From Candidatus Latescibacterota bacterium (GTDB taxonomy: Bacteria; Latescibacterota; UBA2968): a DNA stretch of 64,000 nucleotides. The translations under genes and the position numbers were made by a program. The notes under the pieces were generated by a model. That model had not been told where the DNA came from. It saw nothing but the letters and a program-made list of their open reading frames with translations, and made no database searches. This document shows, piece after piece, positions 46,990-56,349 of this stretch. Where the stretch lies: positions 1-64,000 of the forward strand of contig JAJEDY010000094.1 of assembly GCA_022821275.1 (NCBI GenBank), in the 5' to 3' direction. Positions within the stretch are counted from its first letter, which is position 1. Each line of letters starts with the position of its first letter.

Positions 46990-48045
46990 TCAACGCAGTT
47001 CATCCCATTTGAATTCCAGGCGGATGAGATCCGGGGGTGATTCTCGGCGGTGGAGGGATTTATAGGTTATGACGTTGAAAGATACTTTTCCGGCGCGTGT
47101 TATAAAATAAGGCGTCGCATAGTACCCGTCGGGTACAACCGCGCCTTCGTAGTTGTCCAGTATGGCATAGGAGAGGATTTCGAGTGATTCGGGATCGAAT
47201 TTGAATAGACACAGTTTCATGCCGCGTATCGATTCTATGGCATTTCGACCAATAAAGTAGTAACCACCATCTCGCTCGAAAAGTCGCGGTCTGCCTATCT
47301 GAGCGCGTATGAAGTTGTAGGTCTGTGTCAGGTTCACTTCTCTGATTGTGCGGAACGATCTATCGGTAACATGCATTCGCTGGATGCCGTCCAGACCTCG
47401 TGTGTTGAAGATGTATCCGTCTTCATATCGCAGGAAGGATGTTTCGTTGATGGGTGCGTTGCCAAAGGCTTTTGTGAGGTTAGCTACAAACTGCCAACTT
47501 TTCCCATTGTCATCGGATCGAATCACATCCACATTGGGACTGTTCTTTCGATAATGTCGGTAGGGCGTCAAGAGCATATAGGTCGTTTCGCCTTCTGTTA
47601 GAGATTCAAACGCATAGACATATTCCGTGCCGTTGATGGGGCCGAGTTTTTCGCCGCCTTCAAAGTGCACGCCATTATCCGAAGACCGATATGCGAGTAG
47701 CCCGAATTTGTCTTTTGAATTTGGGAAATGAGGATCTACGTACAGACCAATATCGCCATTGGCAAAGCGGACAAATTCTCCGTTCTGGATCGTAAATCCA
47801 TCCAGGTGTGCGACAATTTTCCGATCTGAAATTGTCCCCGTGGTGGGGTTGTAGCGAAACATCTCCCAGTCGGCGGCTGGTTCTGTGTTGTGCCGGGTGC
47901 CGCGTTTGTAGGCGATCAGGACATTGTGTTCGTCCAGAAACAAGAGGTGTGGGGCTTTCACATAGGGCAGTGTTTTTTGTTCTGCTGCCCGTATCAGGAT
48001 TTCCTGGGTTTTGTAATGAGGTAGAATGGGAGTATGAGGGCTCAT
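46990..48045 (-). CDS. BNR/Asp-box repeat protein (sialidase-like beta-propeller)
   Basis: 351 residues. It contains Asp-box-like motifs (VIRSDDNGKSWQFV; AYRSSDNGVHFEGG) and repeated strands as in a sialidase beta-propeller. The Arg triad and Tyr nucleophile of true sialidases cannot be assigned, so it may be a non-enzymatic propeller or a different glycosidase. No signal peptide. It is on the same strand as sat, with a 110-bp gap. Confidence 0.7.
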   Translation of the reverse strand: MSPHTPILPHYKTQEILIRAAEQKTLPYVKAPHLLFLDEHNVLIAYKRGTRHNTEPAADWEMFRYNPTTGTISDRKIVAHLDGFTIQNGEFVRFANGDIGLYVDPHFPNSKDKFGLLAYRSSDNGVHFEGGEKLGPINGTEYVYAFESLTEGETTYMLLTPYRHYRKNSPNVDVIRSDDNGKSWQFVANLTKAFGNAPINETSFLRYEDGYIFNTRGLDGIQRMHVTDRSFRTIREVNLTQTYNFIRAQIGRPRLFERDGGYYFIGRNAIESIRGMKLCLFKFDPESLEILSYAILDNYEGAVVPDGYYATPYFITRAGKVSFNVITYKSLHRRESPPDLIRLEFKWDELR

Positions 48046-48073
48046 AATATTCTATTGACAGTCGTCGCCCACC

Positions 48074-48112
48074 AAAAAGGCCACCGGGGACGCGAAATCG
48101 GTGACCTTTTTT
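48074..48112 (-). terminator. terminator of the HIRAN/restriction operon
   Basis: AAAAAGGCCACCGGGG...TTTCGGTGACCTTTTTT forms a stem with a T-run on both strands; for minus-strand transcription it lies about 165 bp after the HIRAN gene. The remaining 48046-48276 shows no gene; a 67-residue ORF there runs through the terminator. Confidence 0.75.
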
Positions 48113-48276
48113 GTTTTATCATCGCATTTTTTGCGCTTCCGTATATATGCTTGCAGAACCGCATTCATTCCTTTTTTCAAACGACGAGACGCTTTGTCAA
48201 TCATTTTTGGCAGAAAGTGAGCGACAAATACCTTTGTTGCTAATAAAATCGTCACAACAGATGTTGTCTTTAATAA

Positions 48277-49059
48277 TTAGCAGGTTGTCTCACGTTCAGC
48301 GGTAGCCCGCTCTGATGCGGCGATGGGTTGGTACTGCTTTAGGTCTTGCATTGGACTGAACCCCTTTGGTAGCTGACCGCTAAGGTGGACTAATAGGCGG
48401 TGGCTCAACGGCGCATCGAGATTCACCTGAGCTACAGCGATGTTGATGTCGGTTACCATCCAGGTATTTTCTTGGTATATGCAATCAACGAGGTATTGGG
48501 GCAGCCAGCCAAGCGGGTTATAGTTCTGTGTATAGACCAGGAGGCTGTGCGTAGTAGAAGGATTGTTAAGCTCAAATGCCAGCCGAAGATTGTCCCCAAC
48601 TTCTAATTTTTCGGAAGCTTCAATGCCATGCTGATTGGTGTGCCGAAGTCCGTGCAAAATACACTGCGTCTGAAACCTACCATCGGAGTCAGGTTCAATT
48701 GCTGGAAAAATCTCGAAATTGTCGATCTGGCTATGGCCGCCAGACACGGAAAGTTCGGCAATCTCATCCCAGTTGGCTACATCGATACCAAGTTGACGTA
48801 GATATTCAGGGCGGTCCGTGCGGCTCCGATTCATGACTCGATATCGGAATGTCGAGAATAGCTCGTCAGATAGATAGTGCTTGTACAGTTGCGGAAATCC
48901 GGGGATCTCTCGGAATTTAGCCAATTTCTTAGCTTGCTCGGCTCCCCGAACATAAGCAAACTCGTAGCCACCATGTTCGGTTTCATGCTGAACGAGCCGA
49001 CCAATAGGGAACCACAGGCGGCTTTGTAGGTTTTGCCAGGCGAGATAGAGAGTTGTCAT
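48277..49059 (-). CDS. HIRAN-domain protein, partner of a HipA-like kinase
   Basis: 260 residues. The N-terminus LYLAWQNLQSRLWFPIGRLVQ...YEFAYVRGAEQAKKLAKFREIPGFPQLYKHYLSDELFSTFRYRVM matches a domain usually found fused or adjacent to HipA-like kinases. The region LEVGDNLRLAFELNNPSTTHSLLVYTQNYNPLGWLPQYLVDCI resembles a HIRAN domain, known from helicases and restriction-linked proteins. Its ATG overlaps the stop of the methylase-kinase gene (ATGA), so both are translated together. It is likely part of a defence or toxin module. Confidence 0.72.
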   Translation of the reverse strand: MTTLYLAWQNLQSRLWFPIGRLVQHETEHGGYEFAYVRGAEQAKKLAKFREIPGFPQLYKHYLSDELFSTFRYRVMNRSRTDRPEYLRQLGIDVANWDEIAELSVSGGHSQIDNFEIFPAIEPDSDGRFQTQCILHGLRHTNQHGIEASEKLEVGDNLRLAFELNNPSTTHSLLVYTQNYNPLGWLPQYLVDCIYQENTWMVTDINIAVAQVNLDAPLSHRLLVHLSGQLPKGFSPMQDLKQYQPIAASERATAERETTC

Positions 49060-52000
49060 CGAATACTCCTCAACAATTCGGTTTTGCTGGTCACGACCAC
49101 TTCGGTAGCAAAATCTTTGGCCGTGTCAGACATAAACTCGGGCGGTACCTTGTCCATAACTGTTCTTATATCATCATCGGATACATTGCTGATTTTGTTC
49201 AATGTCCTTTGAGTGAAATCAGATTTCCACCGACACAATAATTTTGCGAGACGAAGGGGTGAGATGTAATTAAGTTTACTTCTAACAAATACACGCCCTC
49301 TTCCCCTTTGCAAATAGTTGAGCACCCTTCCCGAATCCAAGATATAACGGCGTCTTTCATCGGTCAGTTCTCGACCCAATGAGGAGGCGTGGTCGTATGA
49401 CGGTGCTATTTCCCATTGGTCATAACCAGGACCATAAACCCGCGCAAGCATCCAGTTCTCGTGGTGTCTATCCGTGTTGCCGATGAGACCGTCTAACGCT
49501 GCTAAGGCGTTCATGTAAGCCAGGATCAGATCGCGTGTGCGGTATTTTCCGAATGTTGCCTTGTCTTCCCGTTGGACTATGGGAAATGTGCTCAGGATGT
49601 ACTCGGCGTCTTCCCGCGACAGACCGTAGAGGTGGAAGTAGAGTGCGTCGAGGCGAGCGCGCAGGTGGCGGCGTTCTTCTTCATCCCAGATAAAGGGTGA
49701 GCCGTCGTAGCCGAGGTCGCGGGCGAAGGGTGCCATGTCGTGCGCGGTGTACGTGAGACGGAGCACATGGTCACGGATGATGTCGCGAGCGGTTTTGCTC
49801 CCGAACTGGCGATCGTAGTCGGCAGGTGTGATGACAGGAAGTTGCTCGACGATATACCAAGTGAGGTGGGTTGCTTGGACCTTCTGACGAGCAACGTAAT
49901 CAAAACAGAAACTGTTAAGATTGGATAGCAGACAAGCCGCGTTCTTGCCATTGAAGTCGCCTTCGACCGGAACAAGGACTGGTAATGTGTGTCCACATCC
50001 AACTTGTGGAATGATAGCGGCGATCATGGTGCGAACATTGGTTGGCGCCGTAATGTCTTTAAACGCCAAAAGCCAGTGTAAACTCTGGACAATATTGCTC
50101 TCCTGCTGACTGATCCAATACCGAGGACAAGGAGAGAAAGTCTGATCGCGGTATTCTTCGTCGAGTGTCTTGTCCGGCTGTCCCGATCGGTTCAGATTTT
50201 CAGGGTTGACGACCACGCTTGCCGCACGATGGTCAAATGCCTGTACCATCTTCCCCTCATACAACGGCAAATACAATTCTTCTCCCCGTTTCCAGCGGTT
50301 GCCCTTAACGGGGTAGAAACCTTCGGCTTCGAGTTGATCGGAGGTGCGGAAAAGGTGGGAGTCAGATGTCATATTAAACAATCCCTGCATAAATCGCACC
50401 GGCCAGGCCTTGCATTCTTCACCGCCTGAGCGATCCACCAGCACTGAATGTTGTTCATAGATGCGACGGGTGATCTCAGCGTCGCGGCGACTGCGGAACA
50501 CGGGGGCCGTGCCGGTATTCGGATTTACACGAGCGAAGTCATCTGGTGTCAATGGAAAGCAGCGATCCTCGTCATCTATGGTTTTGGTGTCGTGCAAGAA
50601 GAAGGCACATTCGGTCTGGTCGAACAGTCGCTCCTCGCCACCAAATATAAGGGCGCAGAATTTGAACGAAGCGTGGATATCCTTGAAGAAAATTTTCTTG
50701 TTTTCAAAGTCGAACAGGCTATCTACCCGTCCGCTTGTGGAAACAGATTTGAAGAAGCGGGCCGCGGTTTTGTCGGCGTAGATGCCCGATGGCGTGAGCA
50801 GGCCGACAAAACCATCCGGCTTAATCAGGTTCATTGCATGCTCGACGAACAGCGAGTAAAGATTTATTCGACCTCCGCTCAGAAGAGGATATTTGTTAAA
50901 TGAACGTACGAACATGCGAATCTCAGCAGAGCGTTCCTTCGCCATTTCATACTCTAAGGCGAGTTTGTCGCCTGCCTCTTTTTTTTCTTTAATCAATGCC
51001 TTTCGCTTTGCTCCAGTCGCCGCATGGGATATCTTTTCATCACGGTTTGCGAACCATTCTACCTCTGGCTGTTCAATTTGGTCCCACGGTGGATTGCCAA
51101 TGATCGCGTCAAAACCGCCTTGCGGGCGGATATTTGTCCACTGATGCCAGACCCCTGGGAAAGCTACCTCCCAGTGCAGGAAGCTTTCTTGGTCGGCAAT
51201 AGCTCGTGCCTCGTACCACAGATTGGCGAATTGCGACCAGGTGGTAGTATCGGAATCGGGCGGAGCGTCGCCCAGGTGATTCGGGCCTCGAGACAGCAGC
51301 TTGTACGCGTCCTCTATATACCGCCCGAGCGTCGTGACCAGTGGCCCTTCAAATATGGCGAGTTCTCTCTTCTTCATCCCTGCCGTCAGATAGCGATAGC
51401 CGCAGAGGAAGTCGAGAAGATCGCGGAGGTCTGCGGTTGTGTCCTCTACCCCATGGAATAGCAGAGCTGATTCTTGCACTTCGGCTATGTCAGCATCGGA
51501 TTTCTCTTCAATGAGTTGCATGCTGTCCGTGGCCTTCTCGGCACCTGCAACGGCAGAACCGGCAAAAAGTCCTCCACCTAACTCTCGCAAGTCCCGAAGT
51601 GCATCTGACACGCTGAGTCCGATCAGCGAATCCCCACAGCGCAGGTGGTGGTCAAGGAAAGACAGCGGTGCGCCCACGGTGAAGCTGTGAAGCCACAGCG
51701 ACACCTTGGCGAGTTCTACGGTTAGAGGATTTTTATCGACTCCATATATGCAGCGTTTAAGCACCATACGGCGAATGATGGCCTGATCGGTAAGCTGAGT
51801 CTCATCCAGAACCCAGTCCGATTCTTTAGCTCGTCGAATGATCTCGCTGCGAATCGTCTCTACACGTTTTACGAGCGGTGAAACGTAGTCACCATTGAGC
51901 CAGTCCGGGACTGTGGGGACGTACTCGATTAACTCGGCGATGTAGTCAGATAAGAAATCTACAGCGGTGACCAGGAAGTGTCCACTTCCCATCGCCGGGT

Positions 52001-53501
52001 CCAGTACCTTCAGATTTAGAACTGCTTCGGCCGGATCGAGTTTTTGCAATTCTGCTTTTCGTTCGTCCTTAGGGCGGCGGATGCTCTTGAGTGCGGCGGC
52101 TTTGTCTTCGAAGGCTTTGAGACGCTCTTCTGCCAGTGGCTTCAAGGTGCGATCAACGATCAGATCGACAAGTTCTTGCAAGGTATAGAAACTGCCGCTG
52201 TCCTTGCGGGCATAGGGATTGAGGCGGATGATGATCTCACCATCTTCGCGCACAGGCTCGTGCTCCAGCAGGCGTTCGTAGATGGAGCCGAGTTGCTGCG
52301 CGGACATATCGCGGTAATTGACAAATCGATGTGTTCCATGCGGGTCTTGGACATGGCTCAGGCTATAAATGATGGGTGCGATTTTCGAGTCGGGCAGGCG
52401 CACCTCCTCCAACATTGGAGCGGCTTGAGATGCGAATAGTCCACCGTTGTAGGGCGGTAGGCCAATGGACGGATCACCTTCGTCAATAATTCTGCAAAGA
52501 TTGACGAGGCGGTCGTAGTAGTTGGAAGCTCTGGCGGAGAAAGTGTCTTTTTGCTCTGTCCTGTTTGCGATATCGTCCCGCACTTTTCGCAAGCCGTAGT
52601 CGTCGTAACGCGAGTCGTTGACAGGCAATAGGCCCCTGTCTTCGGCGTAAAGCACAAAGAGCAGCCTGTAGAGGAAGATTAAAGCAGCTTCCCGGATTTG
52701 TGAGAGATTTTCCGTTGTGGCATCCGCAAGTGCTGAGACGAGGTCGGGGAACACAAGTTTGAAGACTATGCTCGAAAGATCCTTCGCAACTTTTTCTTCG
52801 TATTGCTGACCTTCCGTAAGTGCAGTTTCGAGGAAGGTAGTTGTTGCACCCTGCTGAAGCGTGAAGGCATCACGGCGAAACAGCAGGTAAAAAATGCGCA
52901 GTTCGTCTTCGTTGCCGGATTCGATCAGTGCAGCCAGGTCAGCCTCGTAGTAGCCGCTGGCACGGGGACGAGCACGGTAGTCGTAGAGTCGCCAGATTTC
53001 GCCGTTGGTGAGGATACCCCATCTAATTTGGCTCTCCGACTCGATATCGGCCGTTGAGAGGTATCTGAGAATTTGGCCGTGTGGCGAATTAGCCTGGACT
53101 TTGTCGGTTTTGTCACGGGAGTCGAGAGAAAGACCGAACCGCTTGCTTTCTTCAACTACTGTAGCGTACCGGAAACGATCACTGGCGTTGTGTTCCGCCG
53201 CAGCGTGTGCTTTGGATTCGGCATTGGTGAAAAGCAGGTGGTCGGGGATGTCCTCATTGCGGGCTGTCCCTTGCTGTGGCAGATAGTCCGCCCATCCGAG
53301 CAATTCCAGAACAGGGCGGATCATATCCTGCTCGGTGACGGATTCGTTGGGATTTTTGAAGCGGACAAATTTCTCGAATAGGTCAGAAATAGCGGTACTG
53401 AATGTGGTGAATGCCTCTGGCTGGTCAATTGAGGTTTTCCACTCGTCTGTGGCTTTTATGCCGTCAGTTAGAAAGTAATGGGTGAATAATTGTCCAGGCA
53501 T
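49056..53501 (-). CDS. type IIG restriction-modification protein with a HipA-like C-terminal extension
   Basis: 1481 residues. Residues ~20-190 look like a PD-(D/E)XK nuclease half (PDHLLF...VVEESKRFGLSLD, HGQILRYL, RWGILTNGEIWRLYDY). The adenine methylase core has VLDPAMGSGHFLVTA near residue 501 and IIGNPPWDQIEQPEVEW near 800, plus a specificity region after 900. The methylase family normally ends about FGKYRTRDLILAYMNALAAGD; here ALAA runs straight into LDGLIGNTDRHHENWMLA...EIAPSYDHASSLG, the catalytic and metal motifs of HipA-like kinases, without the kinase N-lobe. The frame is continuous. It overlaps the HIRAN gene by four bases. Confidence 0.85.
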   Translation of the reverse strand: MPGQLFTHYFLTDGIKATDEWKTSIDQPEAFTTFSTAISDLFEKFVRFKNPNESVTEQDMIRPVLELLGWADYLPQQGTARNEDIPDHLLFTNAESKAHAAAEHNASDRFRYATVVEESKRFGLSLDSRDKTDKVQANSPHGQILRYLSTADIESESQIRWGILTNGEIWRLYDYRARPRASGYYEADLAALIESGNEDELRIFYLLFRRDAFTLQQGATTTFLETALTEGQQYEEKVAKDLSSIVFKLVFPDLVSALADATTENLSQIREAALIFLYRLLFVLYAEDRGLLPVNDSRYDDYGLRKVRDDIANRTEQKDTFSARASNYYDRLVNLCRIIDEGDPSIGLPPYNGGLFASQAAPMLEEVRLPDSKIAPIIYSLSHVQDPHGTHRFVNYRDMSAQQLGSIYERLLEHEPVREDGEIIIRLNPYARKDSGSFYTLQELVDLIVDRTLKPLAEERLKAFEDKAAALKSIRRPKDERKAELQKLDPAEAVLNLKVLDPAMGSGHFLVTAVDFLSDYIAELIEYVPTVPDWLNGDYVSPLVKRVETIRSEIIRRAKESDWVLDETQLTDQAIIRRMVLKRCIYGVDKNPLTVELAKVSLWLHSFTVGAPLSFLDHHLRCGDSLIGLSVSDALRDLRELGGGLFAGSAVAGAEKATDSMQLIEEKSDADIAEVQESALLFHGVEDTTADLRDLLDFLCGYRYLTAGMKKRELAIFEGPLVTTLGRYIEDAYKLLSRGPNHLGDAPPDSDTTTWSQFANLWYEARAIADQESFLHWEVAFPGVWHQWTNIRPQGGFDAIIGNPPWDQIEQPEVEWFANRDEKISHAATGAKRKALIKEKKEAGDKLALEYEMAKERSAEIRMFVRSFNKYPLLSGGRINLYSLFVEHAMNLIKPDGFVGLLTPSGIYADKTAARFFKSVSTSGRVDSLFDFENKKIFFKDIHASFKFCALIFGGEERLFDQTECAFFLHDTKTIDDEDRCFPLTPDDFARVNPNTGTAPVFRSRRDAEITRRIYEQHSVLVDRSGGEECKAWPVRFMQGLFNMTSDSHLFRTSDQLEAEGFYPVKGNRWKRGEELYLPLYEGKMVQAFDHRAASVVVNPENLNRSGQPDKTLDEEYRDQTFSPCPRYWISQQESNIVQSLHWLLAFKDITAPTNVRTMIAAIIPQVGCGHTLPVLVPVEGDFNGKNAACLLSNLNSFCFDYVARQKVQATHLTWYIVEQLPVITPADYDRQFGSKTARDIIRDHVLRLTYTAHDMAPFARDLGYDGSPFIWDEEERRHLRARLDALYFHLYGLSREDAEYILSTFPIVQREDKATFGKYRTRDLILAYMNALAALDGLIGNTDRHHENWMLARVYGPGYDQWEIAPSYDHASSLGRELTDERRRYILDSGRVLNYLQRGRGRVFVRSKLNYISPLRLAKLLCRWKSDFTQRTLNKISNVSDDDIRTVMDKVPPEFMSDTAKDFATEVVVTSKTELLRSIR

Positions 53502-53554
53502 GTCAATTTCTCAATAGATTGAGGGGTGACCCTATTGGGCAAATACGATACAGG

Positions 53555-53576
53555 TAGGATATCTATAGGATATCTA
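53555..53576. repeat. tandem 11-bp repeat TAGGATATCTA x2
   Basis: Two exact back-to-back copies, each holding the palindrome GATATC, about 55 bp upstream of the restriction gene (minus). Direct repeats in this place are typical of operators or iterons; it may regulate the restriction operon. No controller gene is adjacent. Confidence 0.6.
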
Positions 53577-53588
53577 TGCGAAAGCAAA

Positions 53589-53615
53589 CAGGCACTTAAT
53601 GTACATAAGTGCCTG
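53589..53615 (-). terminator. hairpin after tRNA-Lys, weak terminator
   Basis: CAGGCACTTA ATGTACA TAAGTGCCTG is a perfect 10-bp stem with a 7-nt loop. On the minus strand it is followed by TTTGCTTT, so it may stop transcription from tRNA-Lys before the restriction operon. Confidence 0.6.
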
Positions 53616-53624
53616 TTTAGATTA

Positions 53625-53700
<76 letters not shown>

Positions 53701-53744
53701 GTTTTTTTGCGTGTTTGGGAATGTAAAGAAGCCTTTGCGCGATG

Positions 53745-54218
53745 TCAAGTCTCGCGTACATAAGTCTCGCTGCGTCCGCCGCTTTTTTTCAGGAGATAGA
53801 TTTCACTGATGACCATGTCGCGATCTACTGCTTTGCACATGTCGTAGATGGTCAATAGAGCGATGCTTACCGCGGTGAGGGCTTCCATTTCAACACCTGT
53901 GCGGTCGGGGACGCGCACTGTTGCACGCGCTGTAATGCTCGTGTTTTCGGTCTCAAAGTTGAGTTCAACGCCTGTAATGCCCAGCGGGTGGCACATTGGG
54001 ATGAGGTCAGAGGTGCGCTTGGCGGCCATGATGCCCGCAATGCGCGCTGTTTCCAGTACATTGCCTTTGGGTATATTTCCCCCGGTGATGAGTTGCAGGG
54101 TTTCGGGTTGCATTTCAATTTTGCCCGATGCGATCGCCTCGCGGTCTGTCACGTCTTTATCTGTGACATCCACCATTTTTACGGATCCCTGTTCGTCAAT
54201 ATGTGTCAATTTTGCCAT
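53745..54218 (-). CDS. moaC: cyclic pyranopterin monophosphate synthase MoaC
   Basis: 157 residues. THIDEQGSVKMVDVTDKDVTDREAIASGKI at the start, KRTSDLIPMCHPLGITGVEL (catalytic His/Lys region), VRVPDRTGVEMEALTAVSIALLTIYDMCKAVDRDM and KSGGRSETY. It converts cyclic GTP derivative to cPMP in molybdenum-cofactor synthesis. It follows moeA by only 6 bp and is transcribed with it. Confidence 0.96.
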   Translation of the reverse strand: MAKLTHIDEQGSVKMVDVTDKDVTDREAIASGKIEMQPETLQLITGGNIPKGNVLETARIAGIMAAKRTSDLIPMCHPLGITGVELNFETENTSITARATVRVPDRTGVEMEALTAVSIALLTIYDMCKAVDRDMVISEIYLLKKSGGRSETYVRET

Positions 54219-54224
54219 TATTTT

Positions 54225-55448
54225 TTACCAGTTGTTCAGTAAAATGAGGTCTAATTCAGCGCCTGCAGGCACATGGGCATCTTCGGCGTTGACCACGAAT
54301 AAGCTGTTTGCGCGGGCCATTGAGAATAGATCCGCCGAGCCGTGATGCCCGACCCAGGTGCTTTCCCAAACGCCGTTTTTGCCCGGAATACTGTGCGCGG
54401 GTACAAATTGTTTTCGCCCGGGCGTTTGTCGGAAGTCTGCACTGAGTACTGTGCGGACGGTGGGGAGGTGCAGATCCGTCATGCATTGCATTTTTCTGAT
54501 TGCAGGGCGCATGAGCAATTCCAGGCCGACTACAGAAGATACCGGATTGCCGGGCAATCCGAAGACCTGGCGCGCGCCTTTTACGCCAAATGTCAGGGGT
54601 TTGCCGGGTTTCATACGGATGCGGTCAAATAGTACTTCGACGCCCAGGTCCCGCATGCCGTCTTGCACCAGATCGTATTCGCCTGCGGAGACGCCGCCTG
54701 ATAGGGCGACGATATCACAGGTCTCCAGACCTTCGCCGATGGTTTGTATCAACGCCTGGATATCGTCTTCTACGATGCCGAGATAACGCGCCTGTGCCCC
54801 TGATCGCAAGACTTGCGCGACCATCGAGTACCCATTGCTGTTTCGAATTTGCCCGGGTTTGGGTTTGTGGTGTGGTTCCACCACTTCGCTGCCGGTTGCC
54901 ACAATGCCGACCACTGGCTGCCGATAGATCTCGATATGGACATGTCCCACAGCGGCGAGGATGCCAACTTCGAGAGGGCGTATGACTGTGTTGGCTTGCA
55001 ATACGATTTGATTGACGCGCACATCTTCGCCGAGGCGGGCGATATTTCTGCCCGTTTCCGTTGTGTCGAGGACCCGCACTTTTTTGGGATCTGCGTGCGG
55101 TTCTGTATCTTCGACCATAATGACTGTGTCTGCGCCATCGGGCAAGGGCGCGCCTGTCATAATTTGAGAGGCTTGTCCACATGCCACGCGTTTTTGGGGT
55201 ACTGTGCCCGCCGGGATCTCTTCGATTACATCGAGTATGGCTGGCGTGTCTCTGGATGCGGATGCGATATCTGCTCCCTGAAGGGCATAACCATCCATGA
55301 GGGCTTTGTCAAAGGGGGGCATGTCGATATCTGAGCGCACGTCTTCGGATAAAACGCGCCCGAGCACATCGTCCAATCCAACGCGGGTTTTGTCAATTGG
55401 CCGGGTATTTTCCAGTACTATGCGTATGGCATCGTCCATTTCAATCAT
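54225..55448 (-). CDS. moeA: molybdopterin molybdenumtransferase MoeA
   Basis: 407 residues. The family pattern DMPPFDKALMDGYALQGADIA, IMTGAPLPDGADTVIMVEDTE, GDIVATGSEVV...PKPGQIRNSNGYSMVAQV and LSGGVSAGEYDLVQDGMRDLGVEVLFDRIRMKPGKPLTFG is complete. It inserts molybdate into adenylylated molybdopterin. In operon with moaC; other moa genes are not in the window. Confidence 0.95.
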   Translation of the reverse strand: MIEMDDAIRIVLENTRPIDKTRVGLDDVLGRVLSEDVRSDIDMPPFDKALMDGYALQGADIASASRDTPAILDVIEEIPAGTVPQKRVACGQASQIMTGAPLPDGADTVIMVEDTEPHADPKKVRVLDTTETGRNIARLGEDVRVNQIVLQANTVIRPLEVGILAAVGHVHIEIYRQPVVGIVATGSEVVEPHHKPKPGQIRNSNGYSMVAQVLRSGAQARYLGIVEDDIQALIQTIGEGLETCDIVALSGGVSAGEYDLVQDGMRDLGVEVLFDRIRMKPGKPLTFGVKGARQVFGLPGNPVSSVVGLELLMRPAIRKMQCMTDLHLPTVRTVLSADFRQTPGRKQFVPAHSIPGKNGVWESTWVGHHGSADLFSMARANSLFVVNAEDAHVPAGAELDLILLNNW

Positions 55449-55578
55449 AACTTTACTCCTTGTTTTATTTTCATTAATCGCGCATAATATACGTAAACTT
55501 GCCCGAAGTATCTGAGATTTTTTTGTATTTTTTTATGGGAAAATCGCAATAGCGTGTATCTTAAATATGAGGAGCAAT

Positions 55579-56298
55579 ATGTCCAAAACAGCAATTATTA
55601 CTGGCGCAGGTACTGGTATAGGTGCGGGTATTGCCATTGCATTTGCCGAAGTGGGCTATAATCTCGCGCTCGCTGGGCGGCGCGTAGAACCGCTTGAAGA
55701 GATCGCGCGGCAATGCGGTACTGACAATATCGAGATTTGTGCTGCCGATGTTGCCGATCGGCAGGCGGTTCAAGTGCTTGCCAAACAAACGCTCGCGGCA
55801 TTTGGTCGCATCGATATTTTGGTGAATAACGCGGGTATCAATAGTAAAAAACGCCACTTGATCGATATTGCAGATGAGGATTGGGACCGCGTTATGGATA
55901 TCAATCTCACGGGTGCTTTTAATGCGTTTCGCGCTGTTTTACCGCAAATGAAAGTGCAAAATGACGGTCTGGTTATCAATATCTCATCTATGGCTGGCAA
56001 AAGAGCGGGTATGATCAGTGGTGTGGCTTATAGTGCGTCCAAATTTGGCATGGCCGCGCTGAATCAATCGATTAATGCCGAGTTTCGAGAGGCGGGCATC
56101 CGCGCTTGCTGTATTTATCCCGGCGAAGTCGATACACCGATCTTAGACCACCGCCCCAATCCCGTTTCAGATGCAAAACGCGCAGCAGCTCTTTTGCCAG
56201 AAGATATTGCCGCCGCTGCACTTATGGTCGCTCAGATGCCAGACCGCGTCATTGTCGAAGAAATTACCATTTTTCCACGCCGCGTGGTTAGTAAGTAG
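55579..56298 (+). CDS. short-chain dehydrogenase/reductase
   Basis: 239 residues, classical SDR. Cofactor motif ITGAGTGIGAGIAIAFA, VNNAGIN, SSMAGKRAG (catalytic Ser) and VAYSASKFGM (YxxxK). FabG-like, but substrate cannot be determined. The ATG at 55579 follows GAGGAG inside the ORF-track start. It stands 52 bp before rng. Confidence 0.9.
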   Translation: MSKTAIITGAGTGIGAGIAIAFAEVGYNLALAGRRVEPLEEIARQCGTDNIEICAADVADRQAVQVLAKQTLAAFGRIDILVNNAGINSKKRHLIDIADEDWDRVMDINLTGAFNAFRAVLPQMKVQNDGLVINISSMAGKRAGMISGVAYSASKFGMAALNQSINAEFREAGIRACCIYPGEVDTPILDHRPNPVSDAKRAAALLPEDIAAAALMVAQMPDRVIVEEITIFPRRVVSK

Positions 56299-56349
56299 TC
56301 TATCTGTCCGCGTTTGTGCGTGTGTTAGAATCAGTAAGGATAAAATAAA

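Noticed and set aside
48052-48255. 67-codon minus-strand ORF
   Set aside because: Runs through the terminator hairpin and lacks any motif or ribosome site.
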